From CAZAMB01 sp964501365 (GTDB taxonomy: Bacteria > Planctomycetota > Phycisphaerae > UBA1845): a stretch of DNA of 64,000 nucleotides. The translations under genes and the position numbers were made by a program. The stretch is from contig CAZCST010000009.1 in assembly GCA_964501365.1 (NCBI GenBank), positions 62,001 through 126,000 on the forward strand, written 5' to 3'. The notes under the pieces are model-generated. The model worked only from the letters and a program-made list of their open reading frames with translations. It was not told the origin of the DNA and did no database searches. Numbering within the stretch: position 1 is the first letter of the stretch; each line of letters starts with the position of its first letter. Positions 45,201-52,778 of this stretch are shown here, piece by piece.

Positions 45201-46891
45201 CCGACAGCATGGCCATGCTCGAATCCATGATTCGCGACTTTGACCGCATTCGACCCATCACCTCGGAAATCCGGCTCTTCCCGCTGATCAACTCCGATGC
45301 CAAGACGATGGTCGATCAACTCGAGCAGCTTTTCCAGACCAAGGGTGGAACCGGCGGCGCGGAGGGCGAAGCCAAGAGTGAACTCGTCTTTGGCGCCGCT
45401 CTCACCCAGAAGGACCAGGAGCAACTCGCCAGCGTTGGCCAGGAACTGCGTTTCGCCGCTGACACGCGGACAAACACACTGATCGCAGCCGGCGCCCCCG
45501 TCTACCTGACCATGGTTGAAGACTTGGTTCGGTTCCTTGATTCGCAGCAGGCCGAAGACCGCGTCTCCACGGTGTATTCGCCCAAATATCTGCCGGCGAC
45601 CGACTTGCAAAAGGCCATCAAGGGCTTCGTCGATCAGGAAATCGCCGTCCTGGGCGAGGGCGACACAGAGGAATCGCGCGTCCGCCGCCAGGAACGACAG
45701 GTATCTGTCGAGAGTCTTGGCGACGTGGAAAAAGGCAGCAGCAGCCTTCTGGTGGGAACCAGCTCGCGTTCCTATCAAAAGACGATGGACATGATCCAGT
45801 CGCTGGATCGCGCCGAACCCCAGGTGATGATCTCCGTGCTCATCGCCGAAGTTTCTCTCACGGATGACATTGACCTCGGCGTGGAAATTGCAGGACAGGA
45901 ATTGGACTTCACGAGGAATGCCGTCGTCGGGCCCAATGGAGTCATCGAAGGCAGTGATTTTGATACTGTAGCGGGAACCGTTCTCGGTGCCGCCGGAAAC
46001 GGACTTGGGTTTAACTTCACGGTCACCGGTGAAGACTTCAGCTTCCTGCTCCACGCGCTCCAGACCGATAGCCGCCTCGAAGTTCTCTCCCGCCCGGTGC
46101 TCATGGTCCGTAACGGCGAGGAGGGCAAAATCACCATCGCCGAGGAAGTTCCCATCGTGTCGAGTTCGCAAATCACGGACTCTGGACAGATCAACGTCAC
46201 CCCGGGCCGTGAGGAGGTCGGCATCATCCTCACCGCCACGCCCCACATCAGCCCCGATGGCTACGTCACCATCGAGCTGAGCCAGGAGATTTCCAACATC
46301 GGCGCAAACGTGCAGCTCTCTTCGGACCTCAGCCAGCCGATCTTCAACAAGCGCGAAGTGCAGACCAACATCACCGTCCGCGACGGCGAGACGGCCATCG
46401 TGGGAGGTCTGATTCAGTCCAATGATTCCCATAGCGAAACGAAGGTGCCTTTCCTAGGGGATATTCCCGGCCTGGGCGCTCTCTTCCGCACGACCACTGG
46501 CAAGAACAGCAAGACGGAACTTCTTGTGGTGCTCACCGTCGACGTGCTTCGCACTGACCAGGACGTCAAGCAGATGTCCATCGAGCAGCGCGACAAGTTC
46601 ATCCTTCCGGACTCCATCCGCCAGAGTCCTCTGATGGAAGGCCTGCGCATCAAGCCCGAGGAATGCGGACTGGGCCCCCAGAATCGAGATCATGTTGACC
46701 GCAAACCGGTTCCCGCGGCCACCTCACCAGCGATCCTGCCAGACGATCGCAAGGGAGTGCAGCAGGAGTACGGTCCCAAGCCCAAGATTTACGGACCGCC
46801 GATCAACCGGGGAAATTCCACCAGCACGACCTCGACGGGCGTCTACGGGCCTCGCATTGCCCGTAACGGCGCTTCATCGGATTCAAACTGA
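42248..46891 (+). CDS. gspD: oversized secretin GspD
   Basis: The 1547-residue protein is an outer-membrane secretin. It has a signal peptide (LWNLLALAVVACCSTFLSSV), a Pro/Gln-rich segment, about 12 N-domain repeats over residues 110-1185 (TNSLIIATPEENVSPMAELI, SNSLIVSASEENYNEIMGIV and similar), and a complete secretin domain at about 1193-1440 (VLIAEVSLTDDIDLGVEI, LEVLSRPVLMVRNGEEGKI, VTPGREEVGIILTATPHIS, NITVRDGETAIVGGLI, VPFLGDIPGLGALFR). Classical GspD has about 650 residues and three or four N domains, so the periplasmic vestibule would be roughly three times longer. A Tyr/Pro-rich tail may be a pilotin-binding or peptidoglycan-facing segment. The stop overlaps the next ATG by one base. 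Confidence 0.93.
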   Translation: MNTNQRRIGKSLPLWNLLALAVVACCSTFLSSVVSAQDRPRRAPAIPPSAQPNPEQVAQPQVDQQEQPVRPAQRRQVPRQTPGLEPGAPNQPNQPAPPVDRVSEMLKQVDPAIIARLAGADVTVEIVGGQIILHGPEEAVKTLELLIRGLDVEQEHERPVVQVVTVYERDANEIARSLEAALKQVIHRPNQTPEQQVKITALAWNILLVSAMPEDINFVIDTIEQVDSIPDPLGGKIELMRFQVKYRKASDVSKELEKIVTQIRQAGGANKDKTKLQFIPNNANNTITVTARETEREKIQALIDQIDVEPVPGYGEIKLTVFPLMHSKSNELAKVIQDLLKSPSGAGGASGGSGGSRDSLEETLYRLIISKAAPDGQITDLPPIDLQKPLKITSDEGTNSLIIATPEENVSPMAELIRLLDGVPLGADVAVRLFPLRFATAESLADTLKKMFDEGKKLPEDPGGSAKDAVPSELRGKALVYNVGIVADARTNTLVVSGRPEQLSLVDEVVAKLDQPSTALKFPLRLIPLEFSDATALGETITTLFKQRFDAAQSSGADKTALERERLFLSTDLRSNSLIVSASEENYNEIMGIVKQLDTKPAKLFDQIRIVPLQRLSATDMQKKIEELWKRKAELRRKAELIEDLPVIAVDTRSNSLIVASSIEDFDEIQRLVRALENQPLIEDTTLYKLEFADATALASMLDELFKGIAGQSENIKAPTILAEPRSNALVVAGTRDMIERVAEVVKRLDVQAGPLTSIFRVYPLKNGSAAQLAPRIQELFDAQKGAGGEAAKTPVVVMAEETSNSLVVSASRDIHAEIGGLIELLDKPSTIARHFRIFPLKFAKASTISEKLESLFKSQAEGSSGRADALGVQADERSNSLVVWASPTQMTNIAEIIDKLDTVSPIREQMVKVIQLRQALATDFAKLLEDTLVGQGDAKDEEAVIVSFLEKNPDGREIVRKLLRQDIKIKPDPRTNSLMVMAPADSMAMLESMIRDFDRIRPITSEIRLFPLINSDAKTMVDQLEQLFQTKGGTGGAEGEAKSELVFGAALTQKDQEQLASVGQELRFAADTRTNTLIAAGAPVYLTMVEDLVRFLDSQQAEDRVSTVYSPKYLPATDLQKAIKGFVDQEIAVLGEGDTEESRVRRQERQVSVESLGDVEKGSSSLLVGTSSRSYQKTMDMIQSLDRAEPQVMISVLIAEVSLTDDIDLGVEIAGQELDFTRNAVVGPNGVIEGSDFDTVAGTVLGAAGNGLGFNFTVTGEDFSFLLHALQTDSRLEVLSRPVLMVRNGEEGKITIAEEVPIVSSSQITDSGQINVTPGREEVGIILTATPHISPDGYVTIELSQEISNIGANVQLSSDLSQPIFNKREVQTNITVRDGETAIVGGLIQSNDSHSETKVPFLGDIPGLGALFRTTTGKNSKTELLVVLTVDVLRTDQDVKQMSIEQRDKFILPDSIRQSPLMEGLRIKPEECGLGPQNRDHVDRKPVPAATSPAILPDDRKGVQQEYGPKPKIYGPPINRGNSTSTTSTGVYGPRIARNGASSDSN

Positions 46892-47481
46892 TGGCCGGCC
46901 GCGCTTGGTTTGCTCGCAGGTTTCCGCGCATTGTCGCTGCATCAACCAGCGCGGCACTGGGATTGTCCCTGGCCGGCTGTCAATTGTTTCATCGTGAAAA
47001 AGCGCCTGCACCGCCCCCCCCACACCAATTTCGGCCTTCAAGCACACCCCGCGCGCCGCGGTCGGCGGAAACGGTGCGGGTTCAGAGCGTCATCTGCCTG
47101 TTCGATCAGAAGCCCTGGATCAGCGCGGACATGGCCGGCGACCGGGATCCCGAGGGCGTTCAATACCGTATTTTTCTCAACGCAGGTGGAGATCGAGGCG
47201 TTCCTCGCGACGGAACCATTCACGTTGAGATGTACCGCATGGGACGCGACGAAAAAGGCGAGCAAACCCGGGTGCTGGTCAGCGACTGGCATTATCCAAC
47301 GTCTCAGTTTACCCGTGTGTCGGCCAACCTGCTGGGAATCGGCTACCACGTGCAGCTTCGGTGGGCCAAGAAAGATGTCGCCGGAAGCGAAGTCGAAATT
47401 GTCACGCAATTTGAGGACGAAAGCGGAAACATCACGCGCGGGGCCACCAAACGACTCCGGGTCCCGAAATACTCCTCGTAA
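46891..47481 (+). CDS. small lipoprotein after the secretin gene, candidate pilotin
   Basis: The 196-residue protein has an Arg-rich signal peptide with lipobox LAGC (Cys30), a Pro-rich stretch, and a C-terminal domain of about 130 residues predicted as beta-rich (VQYRIFLNAGGD, GTIHVEMYRMGRD, YHVQLRWAKKD). I do not recognise a family. Its start overlaps the secretin stop codon by one base, so the two are co-translated. Secretins often need an outer-membrane lipoprotein (GspS, PilF, PilW) for targeting. The position supports such a role, but those pilotins are helical, so this would be a different protein. The role is an inference. Confidence 0.72.
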   Translation: MAGRAWFARRFPRIVAASTSAALGLSLAGCQLFHREKAPAPPPPHQFRPSSTPRAPRSAETVRVQSVICLFDQKPWISADMAGDRDPEGVQYRIFLNAGGDRGVPRDGTIHVEMYRMGRDEKGEQTRVLVSDWHYPTSQFTRVSANLLGIGYHVQLRWAKKDVAGSEVEIVTQFEDESGNITRGATKRLRVPKYSS

Positions 47482-47617
47482 CCCCCTCCGGGCGGATCGC
47501 CTATCCAGTCCAGTCCTGGTGTTCCTCTTGCAACATCGGCCCGGCAGTGGGGCAGGAGCGGCGGCACGCTGTTTCGTGCCCTTCGCCGTCAACAAACCGT
47601 TCTATAGAATCGTGTGA

Positions 47618-49123
47618 ATGCTCGAGCGCCTCGATGAAACCATAGTGGCCATATCCTCGGCGCCTGGACGGGGTACGGTGGGCATCGTTCGCCTGAGTGG
47701 TCCCAGAGCCTATGAGCTTCTTCGCTTAATTGCCCCCAACGCCGGAGAATTCACGCCCCCGGCCCGTGTGCGCGACGAAGTGGTCATGGAGGGAGCGGCC
47801 TTTCCCGCCGTGTTGTATCTATTCCGCGCCCCCCACAGCTACACCCGTCAGGACCTTGTGGAGATCCATACCGTCGGCGCTCCGCCGATCCTGCAAATGA
47901 TTTGTGAAAAGCTCGTTTCATTGGGCGCGATTCCGGCTCAACCCGGCGAGTTCACCGCCCGGGCCTATTTTAACGGCGCGATGGACCTGGTGAGCGCGGA
48001 GGGCGTGGCCCGGCTGATTCGCGCCCAGAGCGACACTCAGCTTCAGGCGGCGCGCCGAATGATGGATGGAGCTCTGAGTGTCAAGGTGTTGGCACTTCGC
48101 GATTCTCTGGCAGAGCTTCTGGGGCTGGTGGAAGCCGGCATCGACTTTGCCGAGGAGCCCATTGAGTTTATTTCGTCCGTGGAGCTCGTGCGACGACTGC
48201 GTGAACTGATTTACTCTTTCCGAGACGTCCAGACCCAGGCTCGCGACCGGGAGGTGTTTGACCCCCTGCCCCGCGTGCTGCTGCTTGGGCCGCCCAATGC
48301 CGGCAAGAGCTCGCTGATGAACCGGCTCAGCGGAAGGAGTCGCGCCATCTGCGCTGCCGTCGCGGGCACGACGCGCGACATCCTTTCCGCGCCCATTCAG
48401 GTCGGGACGCAGGAGGCCATCCTCCTTGACGCCGCCGGAATCGACGATTCCACAGATGAAGTCATTGCTTCCGCACGCGAACTGGCGCTTTCCGCCGCGA
48501 CCACGTCGGACTTCGTGTGTGTCGTGCTGGATGCTCAAAAAATCCAATTTGAGATTTCAAATTTGAAATCTCAAGAGGCTGAGACCGATTCCAAAGAATC
48601 TGGGCTTTCAAATTTCAAATCTCCAATCAAAGACTTTCCACTAAACGCCGGACCATCCAGCTCGGTTAGCGTTTTTTTCCAGGAATTGCGGTCACGCGGA
48701 ATCGGCAACTATCTGATTGCCCTGAATAAGTGCGATCTGCTTGAGGGCGGTGAAATCGATCGAATTGTTGATAGGGTGTACGAATTGGCGCAAATGCCGG
48801 TCGTTCCCATCAGCGTTTTGCGCGGCGACGGCATCGAAGAGTTGCGCCGTGCACTCGCCACAGCCCTGCAATCATCACACACGACTGTTACGAGCGAATC
48901 GTCCGCATTCAGTGATCGGCAACAGGCCTCTCTGGCAGCCGTACTGACATCGATGGCCCGCGCCGCCGCACTGGCCGACTCTTCAGCATCAACCACGCAA
49001 TGCGCCGACCTGCTGGCCTTCGAATTGCGCGAAGCGCTGGACGCCATCGGCGCCGTCACCGGCGAAGTCACGACCGAGGACCTGCTCACCGAGATATTCT
49101 CAAAATTCTGCATCGGGAAATGA
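47618..49123 (+). CDS. mnmE: tRNA modification GTPase MnmE, with a repeat insertion and altered switch residues
   Basis: The 501-residue protein is MnmE, which with MnmG modifies uridine 34 of some tRNAs. The N-terminal tetrahydrofolate-binding domain has TIVAISSAPGRGTVGIVRLSG (pattern PGRGTVGIVRLSG) and PGEFTARAYFNGAMDL. The G domain has P-loop GPPNAGKSS, GTTRD, DAAG (G3) and NKCD (G4). The C-terminus is FCIGK, the catalytic-cysteine motif. Between G3 and G4 there is an insertion from a TTTCAAATT-type repeat, ISNLKSQEAETDSKESG. The Glu that follows G3 in E. coli (Glu282) is Ile here, and the Asp before AGTTRD is Ala. Confidence 0.92.
   Translation: MLERLDETIVAISSAPGRGTVGIVRLSGPRAYELLRLIAPNAGEFTPPARVRDEVVMEGAAFPAVLYLFRAPHSYTRQDLVEIHTVGAPPILQMICEKLVSLGAIPAQPGEFTARAYFNGAMDLVSAEGVARLIRAQSDTQLQAARRMMDGALSVKVLALRDSLAELLGLVEAGIDFAEEPIEFISSVELVRRLRELIYSFRDVQTQARDREVFDPLPRVLLLGPPNAGKSSLMNRLSGRSRAICAAVAGTTRDILSAPIQVGTQEAILLDAAGIDDSTDEVIASARELALSAATTSDFVCVVLDAQKIQFEISNLKSQEAETDSKESGLSNFKSPIKDFPLNAGPSSSVSVFFQELRSRGIGNYLIALNKCDLLEGGEIDRIVDRVYELAQMPVVPISVLRGDGIEELRRALATALQSSHTTVTSESSAFSDRQQASLAAVLTSMARAAALADSSASTTQCADLLAFELREALDAIGAVTGEVTTEDLLTEIFSKFCIGK
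48541..48640. repeat. TTTGAAATT/AAATTTGAAA-type repeat in the mnmE G domain
   Basis: The words TTGAGATTTCAAATTTGAAA and GCTTTCAAATTTCAAATC are overlapping palindromic AT-rich copies that stand out from the GC-rich gene. They encode FEISNLKS and LSNFKS in frame. Confidence 0.65.
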
Positions 49124-49133
49124 TTGTTCCGGG

Positions 49134-49979
49134 CTAAGTTGTTCCTTCTGCCGCCTGCAAAATAGGTGTTAGGATCGCACTCGCCGGCCAGTCGGAATAG
49201 TATCGAACCACTTGAGAGACGAGAAGCAATACCAGAGTCAGTACCAAGCCAAACCCTAATAGCCTGCGCCCGCAATGCCAGATAAGGACGCCCCAGAGAG
49301 CGATCAGCGGCCATTCTGTAATCTCGGCAACCATGCCGGCATCCAACCTCAGATGAGTTAACACAACTACGGAAATGAGCATGAGCCGGTAAATGGCGCC
49401 GCAGGCGACGATCATCGGGCTCAATGATGCGACAAGATCTCTAAAGTTGAAGTGTTTCTTTGACAAGCAGCCTAAGAGGACAGCGGCGAACGAGCTAAGG
49501 AATACGGTTTGCGTCCAACATATGAGGAAAACAGCTGGAAAGTACCACGCAACTGACCATCCACTCAGCGTCGTCAACAACACAACGTGAACAGCGCCCG
49601 CGAGGCCTCCGCGATGCTGTGAGTACAAGACAATCATAACAAGTGATTCGATCACCGCGCCGACGGAATATGCTGCCAGCGACAACGCGATGCAATACAA
49701 AATGAATCGCACCCTCCGGTAAATCGGTGATATTCGACGCTGATGCAGGGCGGAGAAATATGTTCTCGGATGAACCCATGCGAACCATGCCGTTTTGATC
49801 GTTCGTCTGATTGCTCCGCCCTCTTCCGCACGCTCCCATGGAAGTAGGACTCGCCGATATTCGAACTGTTCCACGTAATCAGGGTCAAAGTGTCTTCCGC
49901 ACTCGGGACACCGCAGCTCAGTAAGTGCGCACAGCGCGTATCCACAATGTAAGCATTTAGGTAGGGGTTCGTCGGACAC
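49134..49979 (-). CDS. zinc-ribbon multi-pass membrane protein, unknown function
   Basis: The 281-residue protein starts at a GTG with a zinc-ribbon: Cys9-x2-Cys12 and Cys24-x2-Cys27 (KCLHCG, RCPECGR). A soluble linker of about 70 residues is followed by five or six membrane helices resembling Yip1-type proteins (for example RFILYCIALSLAAYSVGA). Similar zinc-ribbon plus Yip1-like membrane proteins are common in Planctomycetes, with no known role. It is convergent with mnmE, with an 11-base gap, and it is slightly AT-richer than the neighbours. Confidence 0.65.
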   Translation of the reverse strand: MSDEPLPKCLHCGYALCALTELRCPECGRHFDPDYVEQFEYRRVLLPWERAEEGGAIRRTIKTAWFAWVHPRTYFSALHQRRISPIYRRVRFILYCIALSLAAYSVGAVIESLVMIVLYSQHRGGLAGAVHVVLLTTLSGWSVAWYFPAVFLICWTQTVFLSSFAAVLLGCLSKKHFNFRDLVASLSPMIVACGAIYRLMLISVVVLTHLRLDAGMVAEITEWPLIALWGVLIWHCGRRLLGFGLVLTLVLLLVSQVVRYYSDWPASAILTPILQAAEGTT

Positions 49980-50022
49980 AACGGCAGTCTAGAACAGATA
50001 AGGAGACTTGCAAATGCCGAAG

Positions 50023-51417
50023 CTACGCCTTGACGATCTTGTTTCGCCCTGTTTTGACGTCGGCAGTCGCGTTTCGCGTATCCACGACCAGCCGGGCGTT
50101 GGCAACAATCATGCCGTAATCATAGGCTGTGTGGTCGGTTGAAATGAGCACGCAGTCATACGACTTGAGCATCGCAGGCGTAAGTTTCTTGCTGACCATG
50201 TTTAGCTCATGCTCACGCTGTTTGGGGGTGCGGGGAACGAACGGATCGTTGTAATCCACTTTCGCGCCGCGCTTCCTTAGCATCTCGATCAGCTCGATCG
50301 ACGGTGACTCGCGGATGTCGTCCACATTTTTCTTGTAGGCCAGGCCAAGCACGAGAATCTTCGATCCCTTGATGGACTTTTGCCGATCGTTCAGCGCCTC
50401 GGCCAGGCGGTGAATGACATACTCCGGCATTCCCGTATTGATTTCGCCGGCCAGTTCAATGAACCGCGTGGACATGCCGTACTGCCGGGCCTTCCACGTC
50501 AGGTAGAAGGGGTCAATCGGAATGCAGTGCCCGCCCAAACCCGGGCCCGGATAAAACGGTTGAAACCCGAATGGCTTGGTGGAGGCCGCCCGCACCACCT
50601 CCCACACGTCGATCCCCATGCGGTCGAACAAGACCTTCAATTCGTTGATGAGCGCGATGTTCACGCAGCGATAGACATTTTCCAGAATCTTCGCGGCCTC
50701 GGCGATTTCGCAGCTTGGCACGGGCACGACGCGTTTGACCGCCGCACCATACAGCGCTGCCGCGATCTTGCGACTGGCCGCATCGTCGGCTCCCACCACC
50801 TTGGGGATGGTCTCGGTGCTGTGGTCGGTCCGCCCCGGGTCCTCGCGTTCGGGCGAGTAGGCCAGAAAGAAATCGTGGCCCGCCTTCAGCCCGCTGGATT
50901 CGATGATCGGCTTGACGACTTCGCGAGTCGTCCCCGGATAGGTAGTGCTCTCAAGAATGATGAGTTGGCCGCGCTGCAAGTTGTCAGCAATGAGGTGGGC
51001 CGTGTTTTCGACAAAGGTGAGATCCGGGTCGCGCATCTTGGTCAGCGGGGTCGGTACGCAAATGATGATCGCATCACACTCGCGCAGCGTCCTGGGATCG
51101 GCACTGGCTTCAAATTTCTCCGCCGAAACGAGGTCAGCAATCAAGTCGGAGGGGATGTGCTTGATGTAGCTCTTTCCCGCGTTGAGTTTCTCCACCTTCT
51201 CCACGTCGACATCGAATCCCAGGCAGTGAAACCCCGCCCCGCAAAATGTGCGCATCAGAGGCAGGCCGACGTACCCCATGCCCACGATCCCTACGCGGGC
51301 ATGTCGGTGCTCGACCGCATCCAGCCATGCCGATTCCGACAGCAGCGGCCCGCCGCGCACCTTTCCCGCCGTGGACGGCTTTGCGGTTGATTTCGAGGAT
51401 TTTGAGGATTTACGCAT
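50023..51417 (-). CDS. wbpA: nucleotide sugar dehydrogenase (UDP-N-acetylglucosamine/mannosamine 6-dehydrogenase type)
   Basis: The 464-residue protein has the Rossmann motif GIVGMGYVGLPL, the middle-domain SYIKHI, PTPLTKMRDPDLTFVE, ESTTYPGTTREVV and YSPEREDPGR, the active-site cysteine in GPGLGGHCIPIDP, and the C-terminal KKNVDDIRESPS. These features fit WbpA/WecC-type enzymes that oxidise UDP-GlcNAc or UDP-ManNAc to the uronic acid. The basic Ser/Lys leader of about 20 residues is unusual. ATG 51417 follows TTGGAG at a good distance; the open frame begins five codons earlier at a TTG. The DegT aminotransferase gene is divergent 221 bases away, which fits a shared amino-sugar pathway. Confidence 0.88.
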   Translation of the reverse strand: MRKSSKSSKSTAKPSTAGKVRGGPLLSESAWLDAVEHRHARVGIVGMGYVGLPLMRTFCGAGFHCLGFDVDVEKVEKLNAGKSYIKHIPSDLIADLVSAEKFEASADPRTLRECDAIIICVPTPLTKMRDPDLTFVENTAHLIADNLQRGQLIILESTTYPGTTREVVKPIIESSGLKAGHDFFLAYSPEREDPGRTDHSTETIPKVVGADDAASRKIAAALYGAAVKRVVPVPSCEIAEAAKILENVYRCVNIALINELKVLFDRMGIDVWEVVRAASTKPFGFQPFYPGPGLGGHCIPIDPFYLTWKARQYGMSTRFIELAGEINTGMPEYVIHRLAEALNDRQKSIKGSKILVLGLAYKKNVDDIRESPSIELIEMLRKRGAKVDYNDPFVPRTPKQREHELNMVSKKLTPAMLKSYDCVLISTDHTAYDYGMIVANARLVVDTRNATADVKTGRNKIVKA

Positions 51418-51638
51418 AGGCGATATCTCCAAGGAGATTATCGGATCGGGGACGGAAGCGCTTGCGGGTTATCCCCCGCCAAAACGAGATGATTTAGCTC
51501 CCTGACAGCCCTGCCGAAACACTATCGGCGGGGGTGTCGGGAACTATAATGGCCATCCGGGTGGTTTGCCAAAGCCGCCACCATGATTGGGGGTCGCGCG
51601 AACCCCAACGTAGGCCGCTTTTTTTTGTGGAGGCATCC

Positions 51639-52754
51639 GTGGATCGTCCCATACCCTTAGCCCGGCCCAACATCACCCAGGCGGAAATCGACGCCGTCGT
51701 GGCGGTCATGCGCACCCCACATCTTAGCTTGGGGCCAAAAGTCCCTGAATTTGAAGCGGCCTTTGCCGAATACTGCGGGATGAAACAGGCCGTCGCCTGC
51801 ATCAATGGGACCGCAGCACTTCATCTGGTGGTTCGCGCCATGGGAATTCGCCCCGGCGACGAGGTCATCACCACGCCGTTTTCGTTCGTCGCCTCCGCCA
51901 ATTGCATCCTCATGGAACATGCGACGCCGGTTTTCGCCGACGTCGATCCGCTGACGTGGAATATCGATCCGAAAAAAATTGCGGCCGCCATCACCAAAAA
52001 GACCAAAGCGATCATTCCCGTCGATGTCTTTGGCCAGCCCGCGGATTTCGCCGCGATCAACGACATGGCGAAGTCGCATAACTTGAAGGTCATTGAAGAC
52101 TCGTGCGAAGCCCTCGGCAGCACCTGGCGTGGAAAAAAGGCGGGCGCCTTCGGCAACGCCGGCGTATTCGGCTTCTATCCCAACAAGCAGCTCACCACGG
52201 GCGAAGGCGGCATGATAGTCACTGATGACGGCGAACTGGCCGACCTGTGCCGCTCGATCCGCAATCAAGGCCGGGCTGTCGGCGGCGGCTGGCTCGCTCA
52301 CCCGCGACTTGGGTACAACTATCGTTTGAGCGACATCAACGCAGCGATCGGGCATGTGCAACTTGGCCGAATCGCCGAAATCATCGCCGAGCGCAACCGC
52401 GTCGTCAGTCTCTACAAGGAACGGCTTTCCGGCGAAACGCGAATCACTCTCCAGAAAGTCGCGCCGGGTATCGAAATGAGCTGGTTTGTCTTCGTCGTCC
52501 GGCTCGCCGACCGCTACACGCAGCCCGACCGGGACCGGATGCTAAGGGCACTCGCTGACCGCGGGATTGGATGCAACAATTATTTCGTACCCATTCATTT
52601 GCAGCCGTTTTTCGTCGAACAGTTTGGCTACAAGCCGGGCGCATTCCCCGTGTGCGAGGCCCTCGCCGCTCGCACCATCGCTCTCCCCTTCCACCACGAA
52701 CTCACTGCTTCCGATGTGGATCGGGTATGCGAGACGTTCCGAAGCCTGCTGTGA
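51639..52754 (+). CDS. DegT/DnrJ/EryC1/StrS family PLP-dependent sugar aminotransferase
   Basis: The 371-residue protein has the family signature: RPNITQAEIDAV at the start, NGTAALHLVVRAMGI, ITTPFSFVASAN, PVDVFGQPAD, EDSCEALGSTW and the PLP lysine in YPNKQLTTGEGGM. It ends LPFHHELTASDVDRV. These enzymes add an amino group to keto-sugars of nucleotide sugars, and WbpE makes the 3-amino sugar after WbpA. Start: GTG 51639 with GGAGG five bases before. Upstream in-frame ATGs at 51534 and 51549 would put this site inside the gene. It pairs with the divergent sugar dehydrogenase, but no oxidoreductase such as WbpB is adjacent. Confidence 0.88.
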   Translation: MDRPIPLARPNITQAEIDAVVAVMRTPHLSLGPKVPEFEAAFAEYCGMKQAVACINGTAALHLVVRAMGIRPGDEVITTPFSFVASANCILMEHATPVFADVDPLTWNIDPKKIAAAITKKTKAIIPVDVFGQPADFAAINDMAKSHNLKVIEDSCEALGSTWRGKKAGAFGNAGVFGFYPNKQLTTGEGGMIVTDDGELADLCRSIRNQGRAVGGGWLAHPRLGYNYRLSDINAAIGHVQLGRIAEIIAERNRVVSLYKERLSGETRITLQKVAPGIEMSWFVFVVRLADRYTQPDRDRMLRALADRGIGCNNYFVPIHLQPFFVEQFGYKPGAFPVCEALAARTIALPFHHELTASDVDRVCETFRSLL

Positions 52755-52778
52755 TTCTTGCACGTACCTCGATATGCG

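Noticed and set aside
44906..46432. 508-residue open frame antisense to the secretin gene
   Set aside because: It is antisense to the secretin domain; length alone is not evidence in GC-rich DNA.
51545..51550. TATAAT upstream of the DegT gene as a promoter
   Set aside because: The -10 is perfect, but the sequence 17 bases upstream does not resemble a -35, and an isolated hexamer is expected by chance.
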